Below, piece after piece: positions 56,101-64,000 of a DNA stretch of 64,000 bases. The position numbers and the translations under genes are program-made. The stretch comes from Antedon mediterranea (lineage: Eukaryota; Echinodermata; Crinoidea; Comatulida; Antedonidae): the NCBI RefSeq assembly GCF_964355755.1, contig NC_092677.1, positions 10,004,601-10,068,600 on the forward strand, written 5' to 3'. How positions within the stretch are numbered: position 1 is the first letter of the stretch; each line of letters starts with the position of its first letter. The notes under the pieces are model-generated. The model was given only the letters and a program-made list of their open reading frames with translations, was not told where the DNA came from and made no database searches.

Positions 56101-59100
56101 CTTCTATTAGAGCTAATATAAATTCTGAACATTTTGACACCAAGTTGAACTTTTTATGACATTTGGTTACAGAGATACAGACATATTTAAACATTAAAGG
56201 TCAAAGGTCAGTAAATGACATTTCCTGTGAATTAGGAAGAACATGTTTAATTAGAGTATATATAAATATGTATGCTCTTAACAATTTGAAACAAATTTCA
56301 AGAAATTTTGACCAGTAGTTATTGAGATATAGTAAGCCGAGGTCAAAGGTCAAAACATTGAGAAATTACATTTCCGGTTGTTTTTTTTGAAAAAAGTTCT
56401 ATTAGAGCGAATATAAATATGTACCCTCTGATCTATTTGACACCAATATTATTTCAATTGTCAAACCCGTTGCGGAGATATAGATGTTTAAGATAGAAAT
56501 ATAAAAATTGAGGTCAGAGGTCACAGAGGTCAAATCAGATTTCCAGTAACTTTGTTTTGGTATCTCCATATCATGTTCTATCAACATGCCAAAGGGCACA
56601 CGTGTATCCACTATGGTAACATCATTTCCCCTTAGGGACCGGACTAATATGTTGTTCAATCTACTAAACGAGCTTGTGTTTTAACTGACAGTAAACCGTG
56701 CGTGCAGGCTTTTGGAAAGCTTTGTCGGGGTGAATTTTCCGTGAGCCCCAGAGTATCAACTTTCCTGTCCTCTGCTAGCCGATACCAGGTTTCCGTTCGA
56801 CACCTAGCTGGTTCCGCGAATGTTCCCTCAGACTTTGCAAGCCGCAATGCTCCTGAATGCATTGATGCCAATTGCCAGGTATGTTCCTTTGTTCAGCGCT
56901 CTGAGGAATCAGTTGTACTCAGAATCGCTTCACACGATTTCATCACAGGTCAATCCAAGTTGCCCTTCACAAGTAGTATAGGTCCGCATGGCTTTCACTA
57001 CAATCTGAATGCCCTGATTTACGTAGGGTACACGCCCACTTAATCCAAGGTACGCGTCCTTCTAAAAAGGTTACCGATAAGAGAGATGTCAAACGCTACC
57101 TCGCTGTCGCATCACTTAGCAAAGACAACCTTCTCGTGTCTCTCGTTCATGAGCCACTTGCTCCTCCACGAGAAAGAATTATTGTTCCACGCCCGTTTTT
57201 GCATGGCCTGCTTACTGCCATACACATCCGATTAGACCACCCGACTTGTCACCAACTCAAACAAATGGCACATCGATATTTTTATGCCCTCGACATGGAT
57301 AAATCGATCGAAGTCACCACCTCATCTTGCCACCAATGCGCCACCCTTCGCCGAATTCCTAAGGCCTCTATCGATCAGTCGGCTGGCGACCCACCGGAAA
57401 CTGTGGGTGTTACGTTCGCTGCAGATGTCATGAAGCGCAATCGTCAATTCATTCTGATTGTGAGAGAAGCGGTAACGTCATTCACAGTCGCTTGTTTTCT
57501 TGACAACGAACAGCGTAACTCACTTCGTGACGCTCTTATCCGAATGTGCGTTGAGCTCCGTCCCCTTGATGGTCCCCACGCCATTATCCGTGCCGACGGG
57601 GCACCCGGATTCCAAGCACTTGTTAATGACTCATTACTCAAGCAGGAACGCATCTGTATTGAAATAGGCCGACTTAAAAATGTTAATAAAAATCCAATTG
57701 CCGAGAAGGCTATTCAAGAACTGGAAGATGAACTACTTCGTTTGGATCCTGACGCTGGTTTTATCTCGCCTATTGCACTCGCTCGTGCAACCGCACAACT
57801 CAACTCACGCATTCGCTCCCGTGGTTTATCCGCTCGTGAGATGTGGACCAAGCGTGACCAGTTTTTCCACGAACAGATCCCACTCTCTGACCTCAAGCTT
57901 ATCCGCGAACAGCACTCATCACGCACCTCTAATCACAAATACAGTCGAATTTCAAAAGCTCCCACTCGTGAACTTGCTCCTGCAACTCTTGTGGAGGTGG
58001 GTGATCTCGTATACCTGTATGCAGATCTTAACAGTCTAACGCTCGTAAGAGATACCTTGTCGTATCTGTTGATGGTACATGGTGTTGCGTTCGCAAGTTC
58101 AGTGGAACCCAGTTACGAAACACATCGTACCGTGTTAAGCGATCCGAATGCTTTAAAGTTCCTAGCTCTATACTTGCTCCTAGTACACTTACCTCACGAA
58201 AGTACCAGAGTGAGGGATCGGACAATGAGGATAATACATTTGGACCTACCGTGGTTGCCCCAGTTCAGCCTGTCATTCCTGTTGAGATATCTTCTCCGCT
58301 TGTCGACGGTGCCACAAACACCGTCCTTGAAGATGTTCATGATAATGATCCGCCCTACAACCAGATTCGCGATGAACCAACTTCCCAGTCTTGTTCAAGA
58401 CCTCAACGCTCTCACCACCTACCAAACCGATTTGCTGAATTTATTATGGACTAGTGGTTTTACGATCTTGCACGTTATTTTATTTTTTAACAAGTTTCAC
58501 TCTGAATAACATTTTATTTTTTGCTTTGATTTTGTGATGCCGGTTACCATATGTTTTGCTTTTCTCCTGTATTGCTTTAAAGGATATTGTTTTAGATTAA
58601 AACTGATTAAGAAAGAAGAAGAAAGAAAAGTAGTCACGCCAGTGCGCCCTCATGGGCTGGAGTTGTTCGTGCGTTGTTGCTTTGATTTCCATGTTGTTGT
58701 ATTGAGTTATTGACTGTTATTAAAATACATTATTCGCAATACATCGGTCTATGTGTGATCTGTAGAGTTGTGGCATATAAACATCAACCTTATTGGCGCA
58801 GAATATAGTTATTTGTTTATCCACCTCAACCCCCTCCCCTACCATGAATGACCTCCCCTACCATGAATGAATAATCCAATTAGAAATGTAATTCAATTAA
58901 TGTTCAACGATAACTAGACTCAATACTGTAATTTTTGTTTTGAATTTTAATCATTTTTAACCGTTAAACAATAAGAATATACAGACATGTTTAGCATTAT
59001 TATAAGAGTCAAAAGTGTATCATAAATAGAGTAAAAAAAAATCATTATATATATTTTGAAATATTCTGAAAAATATTAATATTGCCTTCATTTTTCCTGT

Positions 59101-60071
59101 ATAAATACTTATAAGTAGAAATAATATAGGTTTGATGTTACTCATAATTGTGTACAATCACCCATCCTGTATTTTATGAGGCTTCTAATTCATGTTGTAC
59201 AGACATGTTTAGCATTATTATAAGAGTCAAAAGTGTATCATAAATAGAGTAAAAAAAATCATTATATATATTTTGAAATATTCTGAAAAATATTAATATT
59301 GCCTTCATTTTTCCTGTATAAATACTTATAAGTAGAAATAATATAGGTTTGATGTTACTCATAATTGTGTACAATCACCCATCCTGTATTTTATGAGGCT
59401 TCTAATTCATGTATTGTAATTCAGGTAGTCCGGGACCAGCAACACAAAATTCAAATAATGGAAATGAACGAAGTGAAATGTCTGGGCCACTTGCAATAGG
59501 TACCAATCCTGAAGGTAAGTCTGACCGTCAAAACACATGATTGTCTTTTCAGAATTGCTTCTTCTTTTTTACAAATTGTTTAAAGGTTTGCGAAATCACT
59601 ATGTTGATATCAAGTTTTCGTTATAAAATCATTATATATATTTTGAAATTTTCTGAAAAATATTAATATTGTCTTCATTTTCCTATATACCGGTAAATGT
59701 TGTATGTGTATAAATATGCGAAATCACTATATGTTGATATCAAGTTTTCGTTATAAAATCATTATATATATTTTGAACTATTCTGAAAAATATTAATATT
59801 GTCTTCATTTTCCTATATAAATGTTGTATGTGTATAAATAGCAATACAGTCTCAACGTTTGGTATTTCTAGTTACAGTAGGCCTACTCATAATTGTATAC
59901 AAATAATATAACTCATTCTGTACTTTATGAGGTTTAACATAGAAACTGTATTATAATTCAGAGGCAGGAGGTATGACTATCTCAGAACGGGAAGCAGATG
60001 CCAGCGCTAATTCAGAAAGTATGTCTGAAGCTGTTCCTATTGTAAATACTTTGGAAATGGAAAACATTTGA
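41187..60071 (+). CDS. Unrecognised 98-residue low-complexity protein, four exons
   Basis: Exons 41187-41195 (MSD), 42416-42503, 59425-59514 and 59962-60071 have good GT-AG sites and join in phase to 99 codons including TGA. The protein is rich in Ser, Asn, Gly, Pro and Glu (for example [20 protein letters not shown] and [20 protein letters not shown]), has no hydrophobic helix or known domain, and is probably disordered. The first ATG has a good context (ACCAAAATGT). Introns after the second and third coding exons begin with the same ~35 bp (GTAAGTCTGACCGT, AAACACATGATT), and sequences before the third and fourth are alike, so the gene appears to have grown by exon duplication. More copies may be missed. 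The intron between 42504 and 59424 is filled with transposons. No homologue is known to me; expression is not proven. Confidence 0.55.
41450..41705 (+). mobile_element. tRNA-derived SINE
   Basis: GATGCTCGGCTACCAATCCC with GGTCCTTGGTTCGAATCTG, a B-box, is followed by a ~200-bp body including GGGGGAGGCCGCCGGTTATT and an A-rich end (AATAAAATAAACG). The A-box is weak, so this copy is probably 5'-truncated or decayed. Confidence 0.55.
41828..42129. mobile_element. MITE family B copy
   Basis: TTAAAGATTTACCGTCTCCC left and GGACAATACATCTTTAA right; body includes AATCACATAATTTGTATTCA. Confidence 0.8.
42504..44700. other. Left part of the large intron, no gene recognised
   Basis: AT-rich. AAAATAGAGAGC recurs at about 43160 and 43685. 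The motif CCGTTTCCACAG with nearby ATCAGTTAATTT/ATCGGTTAATTT occurs at about 44395 and 44610, a likely old repeat. No open frame here looks like protein. Confidence 0.4.
44701..44862 (+). repeat. 5' LTR
   Basis: Starts CGCCAGTGCGCCCTCAT and ends ACCTTATTGGCG; the two ends are inverted (CGCCA/TGGCG). By eye it differs from the 3' LTR at about three positions. It is followed at 44863 by TGGTGGCAGCCC, a likely primer-binding site. Confidence 0.85.
45017..46357 (+). CDS. Gag-protease of the LTR retrotransposon
   Basis: Open frame of 446 residues. The N-terminal two thirds is a Gag-like capsid region (starts [17 protein letters not shown]; helix-rich). A zinc-knuckle-like Cys/His motif lies at about residues 275-293 ([19 protein letters not shown]). 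A retroviral-type aspartic protease follows, with the active-site motif DSGATGN near residue 362. The frame stops a few residues past the protease region, and the following reverse transcriptase begins abruptly in another frame, which suggests a deletion. Gag forms the particle and protease cuts the polyprotein in intact relatives. Confidence 0.8.
   Translation: MANVNRAPKQWSLTKTETINSFESWRQNIIYTLSLDENFAPFLMEGTQWGPKTRASPLRLFEDDDDTVPRARRRTAQQKVHMLELMLGQIANFCPIISRSTIVKSSTSISQIWQAIRLHYGFQTTGGHFLDFATIHLEAGERPEDLYQRLLAFADDNLLRTGGGINHHGVAITEDEEMTPTVENFIVLTWLSLIHKDLPRLVKQRYGTDLRDRTLATIKPEISQAMDSLFDELRATEDTRAMHTFATPPTVNYQHASRTSRNTTSHIRRQLKSCPLCKQAGRKHDTHFLSGCIHLPEQDRKYMVRARQVIGIIEGIEETDVSDDASLADNQTEQAALRVQIRQSPYLDVFHNHHTARITIDSGATGNMISLAAATALSAEIRESSQSAHQADGSSPLKVVGETTITFSRNHIELLFDGLVVERLDVDILAGTPFMENNDIAIRPAT
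46359..47345 (+). pseudogene. Reverse transcriptase and start of RNase H, broken
   Basis: The reverse transcriptase fingers/palm are recognisable ([30 protein letters not shown]) with the catalytic motif IADDLYCGG. The frame shifts near 46877, a stop lies at about 47113, and RNase H begins with [11 protein letters not shown] and is cut at 47345 by the TIR element. The N-terminal part of the enzyme and the linker from protease are absent. Non-functional. Confidence 0.85.
47739..47960. repeat. Left arm of large inverted repeat
   Basis: Inverted copy of 52040-52261, sharing CTCCCTACTCCAATCCAGGA, TTTTACTTGCGGTCCGGCCA and TATATCGCTTTCCCAGAC. Frames here are not genes. Confidence 0.85.
48096..48648 (+). 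repeat. Left hairpin-unit array, ~6 units of ~88 bp
   Basis: Unit: CCACTGTACATAGCCGTATA, CCTGCCCTGACGTATGACAA, ATAAGACATTTATTATTTGT, CATCCTTCAGGGCAGGTATT, GTATGATT. Within each unit TGCCCTGA..TGACAAATAA pairs with TTATTTGTCA..TCAGGGCA. Confidence 0.95.
48649..50360. other. Spacer between the inverted arrays
   Basis: Contains three or four copies of a segment with TTTATTCATGTGAA followed by GATACAAGG (49198, 49341, 49484) and TGACAGCAACTTTATCCTGT twice (49419, 49560). A TAACA microsatellite at 50266. No transposase or other gene recognised. Confidence 0.6.
50361..52033 (-). repeat. Right hairpin-unit array, ~19 units of ~88 bp, inverted to the left array
   Basis: Same unit as at 48096-48648 but reverse-complemented (TATTTGTCATACGTCAGGGC, AGGTATACGRCTATGTACAG, TGGAATCATACAATACCTGC). 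Units alternate between GACTATG and GGCTATG variants. One unit near 51870 is truncated. Confidence 0.95.
52040..52261. repeat. Right arm of large inverted repeat
   Basis: Inverted copy of 47739-47960. Confidence 0.85.
52745..53636. mobile_element. Foldback element with ~250-bp inverted repeats (MULE-like)
   Basis: Begins GCGCTAGTTCCGTTTCGCAC and ends with the complement. Arms of about 250 bp include TCTATGGAGCGCCAAAAGAG. Flanked by CGATATTCG (52736-52744) and CCGATATTC (53637-53645), a near-perfect ~8-9-bp duplication. Long arms and this duplication length suggest a Mutator-like origin. No gene inside. Nested in the 6.36-kb element. Confidence 0.8.
54451..54592. mobile_element. MITE family A copy
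   Basis: TTAAACTCTGTCTGCACTAT left, AGTTTATAGTGTAGACAAAC right, core GTGATGTGCCCATATATGGA. Nested within the 2.9-kb element. Confidence 0.85.
54836..55050. mobile_element. MITE family B copy, truncated at the right
   Basis: Starts TTAAAGATATACTTATTTTC with the family body (AATGTCACACATAATAG) but lacks the right end. Nested within the 2.9-kb element. Confidence 0.65.
55051..56150. other. Interior of the 2.9-kb element
   Basis: T-rich DNA without a recognisable gene; no long open frame. Confidence 0.5.
56650..57043 (+). pseudogene. RNase H remainder and connection domain of the LTR retrotransposon
   Basis: Resumes the RNase H interrupted at 47345: [14 protein letters not shown] and [18 protein letters not shown] are typical of the C-terminal RNase H and the following linker in Ty3/Gypsy pol. 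A Cys pair (CIDANCQVC) follows. The frame shifts near 57000-57040 before the integrase. Confidence 0.75.
57044..58460 (+). pseudogene. Integrase and C-terminal pol of the LTR retrotransposon, frameshifted at the end
   Basis: Open from 57136 in the integrase frame. The zinc-binding HHCC domain is visible ([12 protein letters not shown] and CHQCATL), then the catalytic core with Asp in FAADVMKRN, Asp in [11 protein letters not shown] and Glu in [14 protein letters not shown]-terminal strand-rich region follows ([10 protein letters not shown]), and the frame breaks near 58030; the remainder continues in another frame to a TAG at about 58452. In intact relatives integrase inserts the cDNA into the genome. 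Confidence 0.8.
58637..58798 (+). repeat. 3' LTR
   Basis: Near-identical to the 5' LTR. It is preceded by a purine-rich tract (AAGAAAGAAGAAGAAAGAAA) ending about 6 bp before it, a likely polypurine tract. Confidence 0.85.
58978..59412. repeat. Direct duplication of ~215 bp
   Basis: ACAGACATGTTTAGCATTAT through GAGGCTTCTAATTCATGT occurs at 58978-59192 and 59197-59412, nearly identical. Shorter relatives (TCATTATATATATTTTGAA) recur at 59628 and 59757 before the next exon. Confidence 0.9.
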
Positions 60072-60225
60072 ATAATATTATTTTTAGTACTGTATATTCT
60101 TTATTATTAGTTACTATAATCCGGGAGACTGTGGAATTGGTCTCAACCCTGCAATAGCAAACATATTAGTATTAACATGTAATCTTGCCATAATATATTG
60201 CTATATATTATTATATATGTTCTTA

Positions 60226-60368
60226 AAGCTTTGTTCCCACCAGAGTCTCAGAGACGCAACACAAGGACGTAAGCACAGCATGAGTGATGTGACCAATCAC
60301 AAGCGATGGATTATGCGAACTGTTGGTCAATTCACTCGCGTTGCCTTGCGTCTCTGGTGGGAGCTTAA
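60226..60368. mobile_element. MITE family C copy
   Basis: AAGCTTTGTTCCCACCAGAG left and TCTGGTGGGAGCTTAAAGCT right, with GACCAATCACAAGCGATGGA inside. Just beyond the stop of the 98-residue gene. Confidence 0.8.
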
Positions 60369-60371
60369 AGC

Positions 60372-61364
60372 TCAGTAAGCATGAACTTTATATATAATAT
60401 TTCTAAAGTAATCACAAAAAACATGTATTAGTTTGATTACTGATGTTACTATATATGGTGAATCCCTAGAAAATTTAAAAAAAAATGTGGTGGATAATTT
60501 TTGATACAGTGTTAGTTTTGTTAAAAATTCCCCTCTATTTACAACATTTGTGTACAAAAGAATAGGAATTTTACTGTGTCATTTGAATACAGATAAGAAA
60601 GTGCTTAATCAAAAAAAAAAGATTACGATTGATAATTTAATTGAAATGTATGATCAATATGATAATTTATGTACACTCTCCTATCAACACTTTTTTTGCT
60701 TTTGACGGCCATTTAAAGCCTTTAATATTTTTGCTAATGCTATCATGATACTTGAACATTTGATATGGAATTTGTATGTAATTTCTGCCTTTAAAATATA
60801 TACTGTATACATGCATTTGTTGTATTGGAAAGCTTAGAATAATGTTTATCAAATTAATAATTGATGGTTTTTGGAGTTTATAAATTTAACTATTTAATTT
60901 AATACTTAAATACTTTGTACTCTTTGCTCTCTTTTATGCCATTATTATCAAAATAAATGTTGAAGAATCAGAAACGTTTTTTTTTTTTATTTAAATAAAT
61001 TCTAATAATGGAAGGAGACAAGCAGAAAAGGTTAGTTGCCCGAAAGCTCTGCCAATTTTTCTGGCTGTTCTACTCTTTTTGATTGAGGCAGGTTTTGCTT
61101 ATTTATTTGTATCTCCATTGATTGAGATCCAGCCACTGATATCCACAGCATTGTCATTTTTTCATTAATTTGCCTTTGATATATTACTAGAAACGTAGAT
61201 TAAAACATTCACAGTAAAATTCTTGTCATTTTGATACCCCATACGTATGGACGCATGCATTAACAAATACATCTTTTTGATAGTGTAGACAGAGCTTTAA
61301 CCGTAAATCCCTTCTTTATATTGATGTAACAGAGTTTTTAGGAAAATGCCACTAAGTGGTTCAG
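60372..61364. other. Convergent intergenic region
   Basis: Separates the 98-residue gene (+) and RBFA (-). Holds a MITE A remnant (61275-61301, TTTTGATAGTGTAGACAGAG). AATAAA at 60951-60956 (+) could end the + gene. No other gene. Confidence 0.5.
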
Positions 61365-63967
61365 TCACTTATTGAAGTGGTCTTCTGGGGGATTATACCA
61401 ATCAACATCCTCATTATCATCAGTGACATCATCAACGTCATGAAATGCTATACTATCTTCAAAATCCTCCTCCGCTTCATTATAACTAGCTGAAATTGGA
61501 TTCGTTTTCCTATCTTTATGTTTTTTCTTTTTCCTTTGAAGAACTTTAAATTGTTCAAAACTTTTATTGATATCCGTGCATGCTTGTGATTCACTTACAT
61601 CTGTAATATTACTCGATTTCTTTTTATATTTTTCTATTTCTTGATTTATCTTCCCCAAGTCCATATTTAGAAAATTAAGAGACTGTTGCGAGTGAACCTG
61701 AATCGGAGGCATGTCTTCAACAGCTGGTAGCTGATGGTAGTCAATGTCTTCAGAATCTGCTGGTCCCATGTCGGCTTTATCAAGCAGTCTTTCTACCTCT
61801 GCTATATTGGCACTGGCCTTATCACGTGTAAATACCATAATTGGGGTTCTGTTTAATATTCTTAGCGTCGCCAGCATGTGTCTATGTAGAAAATAATGAA
61901 TTTTAAACAATATATAAAGAAGTTTATTTTACAATATTTCATTTACCTGTTGATATCATACTTATCATATAATATAATAATATCCTATCTAATGTATTAT
62001 ATTAAATAGGATATAATGCCATTTTTGACAGATACGGTTATTGGCAATAGCAACTGTGGATGTAATTTATCTTTCTGTAGACAAGGGGGACCATGCGTGT
62101 GCCGATAAGTTAATAGTTAGTGTGGTGCTATCGGCACAGTCAATCATGCATCAAATTCACTATTTTCTATCAGTATGGCCAAATCGTGACAGTAAGCCGA
62201 AAATAGATAGAAATAAGATAGAAAATAGTAAATGACATGCATGGTTGACTGTACAGTGCTGATAGCCACTTCTATTCTTGGCTAGTACAATATTTTTATC
62301 TCTGGTAGAGTTCACTGTACAAACGTACCTAATGGTAAACGCATATTTATCCAGTACTTCTTGCACCTTATCATCACTTTCAACATTACCTGATGCTTGC
62401 CAGTAAACATGACAAGTTCGCAAATCTCCAGCCAACCTAACCTGTTCACAAAAAAAAATTAAACATCGAAACAGAATGAACTACAGTTCTGTCTTATACA
62501 GTATTTTCTGATTTTTCTGGTGAGGTAATTGAAAATAGAAGGTGAAAATGAAAATTTGGCTATATTTTTAATATAATACATTTCGGTTGATATTTTTTCG
62601 CAAAAAACGGCATGTAGTTTTAGCTTGGTTGCCATGTACTTGCTTGGATGTAGTGTTAAGTTGATAAAACACTATTGCTATTAAAATCTGATGGGTGCTG
62701 CTGACAAGAAAACTAACCAATGGAATCCCCAGCCTTTAAGGTTGATGTCAGATTTAAATATGTATTAAAAAATACAAATTCAACAAATTCAGTAGTGTAT
62801 TAAAAAAATAATTAAAAAAATTCAGTAGGCCATTTTAATGTTACATCATTTTTACAAAAGTGAATAACGTTATTAAAACTACAAAATGGCCTATTCAAAG
62901 TTTGATTTTATTCATATTTTTGTTCAAGTTTTGGGAAACAATACAAGATTTTGTATTGCTAAAATAAAAATATTTACTCCAAGTATCTGGACATTTAACC
63001 TCCCTAATTCTTCACTGATCATATCAGAATTGATGAAATCACTGACGTGCTGAAACAAGTTGTCATTCAAGCACCGAAGTCTGATGTTATCTTCGGGTTG
63101 TATCTGGCCGGACTTCCTAGATGTTGTCTTGTTAGTCTAATGGGCGCCAAAAGCACAAATAATTATTAATTTTAAGTATAATTCCTTTTAAATATTTATT
63201 ATTGATTGAGGCCGGATATTTTTAAAATCAAAAATGGCAAAAGGTTTATCAGACATCGTTTCATACTATGCTATTTATATAATGGATAAAGGCATTGTAC
63301 AGTAGTAGGTATAGTAGTAAGTAGCATTTACATGACCATACTGTTCTGTACTTTCGGCCAGAAAAAAGTTAAATAATCCCATGTTTTTATAGAAATTAAC
63401 CTAAAATACAGATCAATAGACTTATAGTTAACAACAACAACACGTCAGACCGACATACCGATTTAGTAAACTGTGTAGGATTGTTCACATCAAAATAAAA
63501 TTGTTTCCTAAAAAGATAAGATCAACAATTATGCTACAATCATTTTTACTGTATATGTTTTTTTAATAATCAAAACATTGCACACACATCATGACCTGTA
63601 ATGTATGCAGCTAGACTCCTTTCTTATCGTCACCTCAAATGAATTAAGGATGTCCAGCAGACAAGAGGCAGATCCCGACACAGCAGGCGAAGAGAAACTG
63701 ACACTGGTCAGGACAGCCTACTAGTAGGCCTAGCTAGGGCCTAGCTAGTTAGGCCATTTTGGCCTGGCCTAACTAGCTAGAGAAATTAAGTTGCAATCCA
63801 TTATGATAGGCCTACCTTTTCTTTACAAGAAGCCTGGTCATTTTTTCGAATTGTGATCTCTTCATTAGCAATGGATAAATTGAAAAACATCTTGGTATTT
63901 GTTGGGTAAATAATAATGTATTCGATTGTAAAAGTCTCATTACATGATGAACCATGGGCGCAGCCAT
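61365..63967 (-). CDS. RBFA: Mitochondrial ribosome-binding factor A
   Basis: RBFA binds the mitochondrial small ribosomal subunit and assists maturation of 12S rRNA in the matrix. Five exons on the minus strand: 63816-63967, 63459-63507, 62978-63136, 62329-62441 and 61365-61881, all GT-AG and in phase, 990 nt or 329 residues (human 343). Exon 1 starts MAAPMVHHVMRLLQSNTLLF and has a mitochondrial presequence composition (Arg, hydrophobic, no acid). Exons 3-5 carry the RbfA KH-like fold: PEDNIRLRCLNDNLFQHVSD, RLNVQILG, LAGDLRTCHVYW, IMVFTRDKASANIAEVERLL. The C-terminal ~120 residues are acidic and Lys-rich, as in animal orthologues. The ATG at 63967 has upstream context CAAAATGGC. Confidence 0.93.
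62800..62950. mobile_element. MITE family B fragment
   Basis: GTGAATAACGTTATTAAAAC and AAATGGCCTATTCAAAGTTT match the right half of family B, ending GGGAAACAATACAAG. In an RBFA intron, about 30 bp from the exon that was copied to 40795. Confidence 0.6.
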
Positions 63968-64000
63968 TTTGAAATATAATCGAGTTCAAAAGTTCAGGAA

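Larger units (their letters stand above)
53723..56646. mobile_element. 2.9-kb element with ~200-bp inverted repeats
   Basis: Left TAGTCCAGTCCCTAAGGGG and right CCCCTTAGGGACCGGACTA are inverted, and homology runs inward for about 200 bp (both arms contain CAAAACAAAGTTACTGGAAA and GGTCAGAGGTCACAGAGGTC). ATA flanks both sides, and disregarding the element plus one ATA keeps the RNase H frame continuous. No transposase found. Contains MITE A and B copies and several AGGTCA direct repeats. Confidence 0.82.
44701..58798 (+). mobile_element. LTR retrotransposon (Ty3/Gypsy-like), defective and twice interrupted
   Basis: Two 162-bp LTRs (44701-44862, 58637-58798) enclose gag, protease, reverse transcriptase, RNase H and integrase in that order. 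CAG flanks both ends as a possible short target duplication. The order RT-RNase H-integrase fits Ty3/Gypsy rather than Copia. The internal region is broken by frameshifts, a stop, a probable deletion between protease and reverse transcriptase, and two later DNA-element insertions (47346-53704 and 53723-56646). It lies in the sense orientation within the intron of the 98-residue gene. Confidence 0.88.

Noticed and set aside
45017-58460. BEL/Pao retrotransposon
   Set aside because: Reverse transcriptase, RNase H linker and integrase motifs look Ty3/Gypsy-like and the LTRs are very short; BEL was my first idea but is not supported.

Overview
The window is nuclear DNA of an animal, most likely a marine invertebrate deuterostome (an echinoderm is my best guess). 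Genes are split by short GT-AG introns, proteins align best with vertebrate orthologues from memory, and the AT-rich non-coding DNA is full of the palindrome TAGGCCTA, tRNA-derived SINEs, MITEs and foldback elements. The species call is an inference.

Layout. 369-503 (-): terminal exon of an unrecognised gene. 1586-10724 (-): DECR1, mitochondrial 2,4-dienoyl-CoA reductase, seven coding exons seen, first exon not found. 15897-24989 (+): BOLA3, mitochondrial Fe-S cluster factor, first exon not found; its last intron holds a complete PIF/Harbinger transposon (18180-23615, TAA target duplication, two-gene). 28091-29656 (+): a TLC-domain protein resembling TLCD3/FAM57, with a possible extra 5' exon at 26859. 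34067-38993 (+): CENPT, inner-kinetochore histone-fold protein, complete in eight coding exons. 41187-60071 (+): an unrecognised four-exon gene for a 98-residue low-complexity protein whose 17-kb second intron is filled with transposons. 61365-63967 (-): RBFA, mitochondrial ribosome maturation factor, complete in five exons.

The large intron at 42504-59424 is the most unusual region. An LTR retrotransposon with 162-bp LTRs (44701-58798) was hit inside its RNase H by a 6.36-kb TIR element (47346-53704, TA duplication) that carries two oppositely oriented arrays of an ~88-bp hairpin unit and is itself hit by an 892-bp foldback element with a 9-bp target duplication. A second 2.9-kb long-TIR element (53723-56646) sits 18 bp further on and carries several AGGTCA direct repeats.

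Other structures: five 64-bp tandem copies of the 3' end of a DECR1 exon including its splice donor; a foldback element made of TTGCGCAA sites in the 5' intron of CENPT; three dispersed MITE families (called A, B and C here); a duplicated, broken copy of an RBFA exon at 40795-40901; and several minisatellites. Three of the recognised genes (DECR1, BOLA3, RBFA) encode mitochondrial proteins, but as an animal locus the neighbours need not work together.
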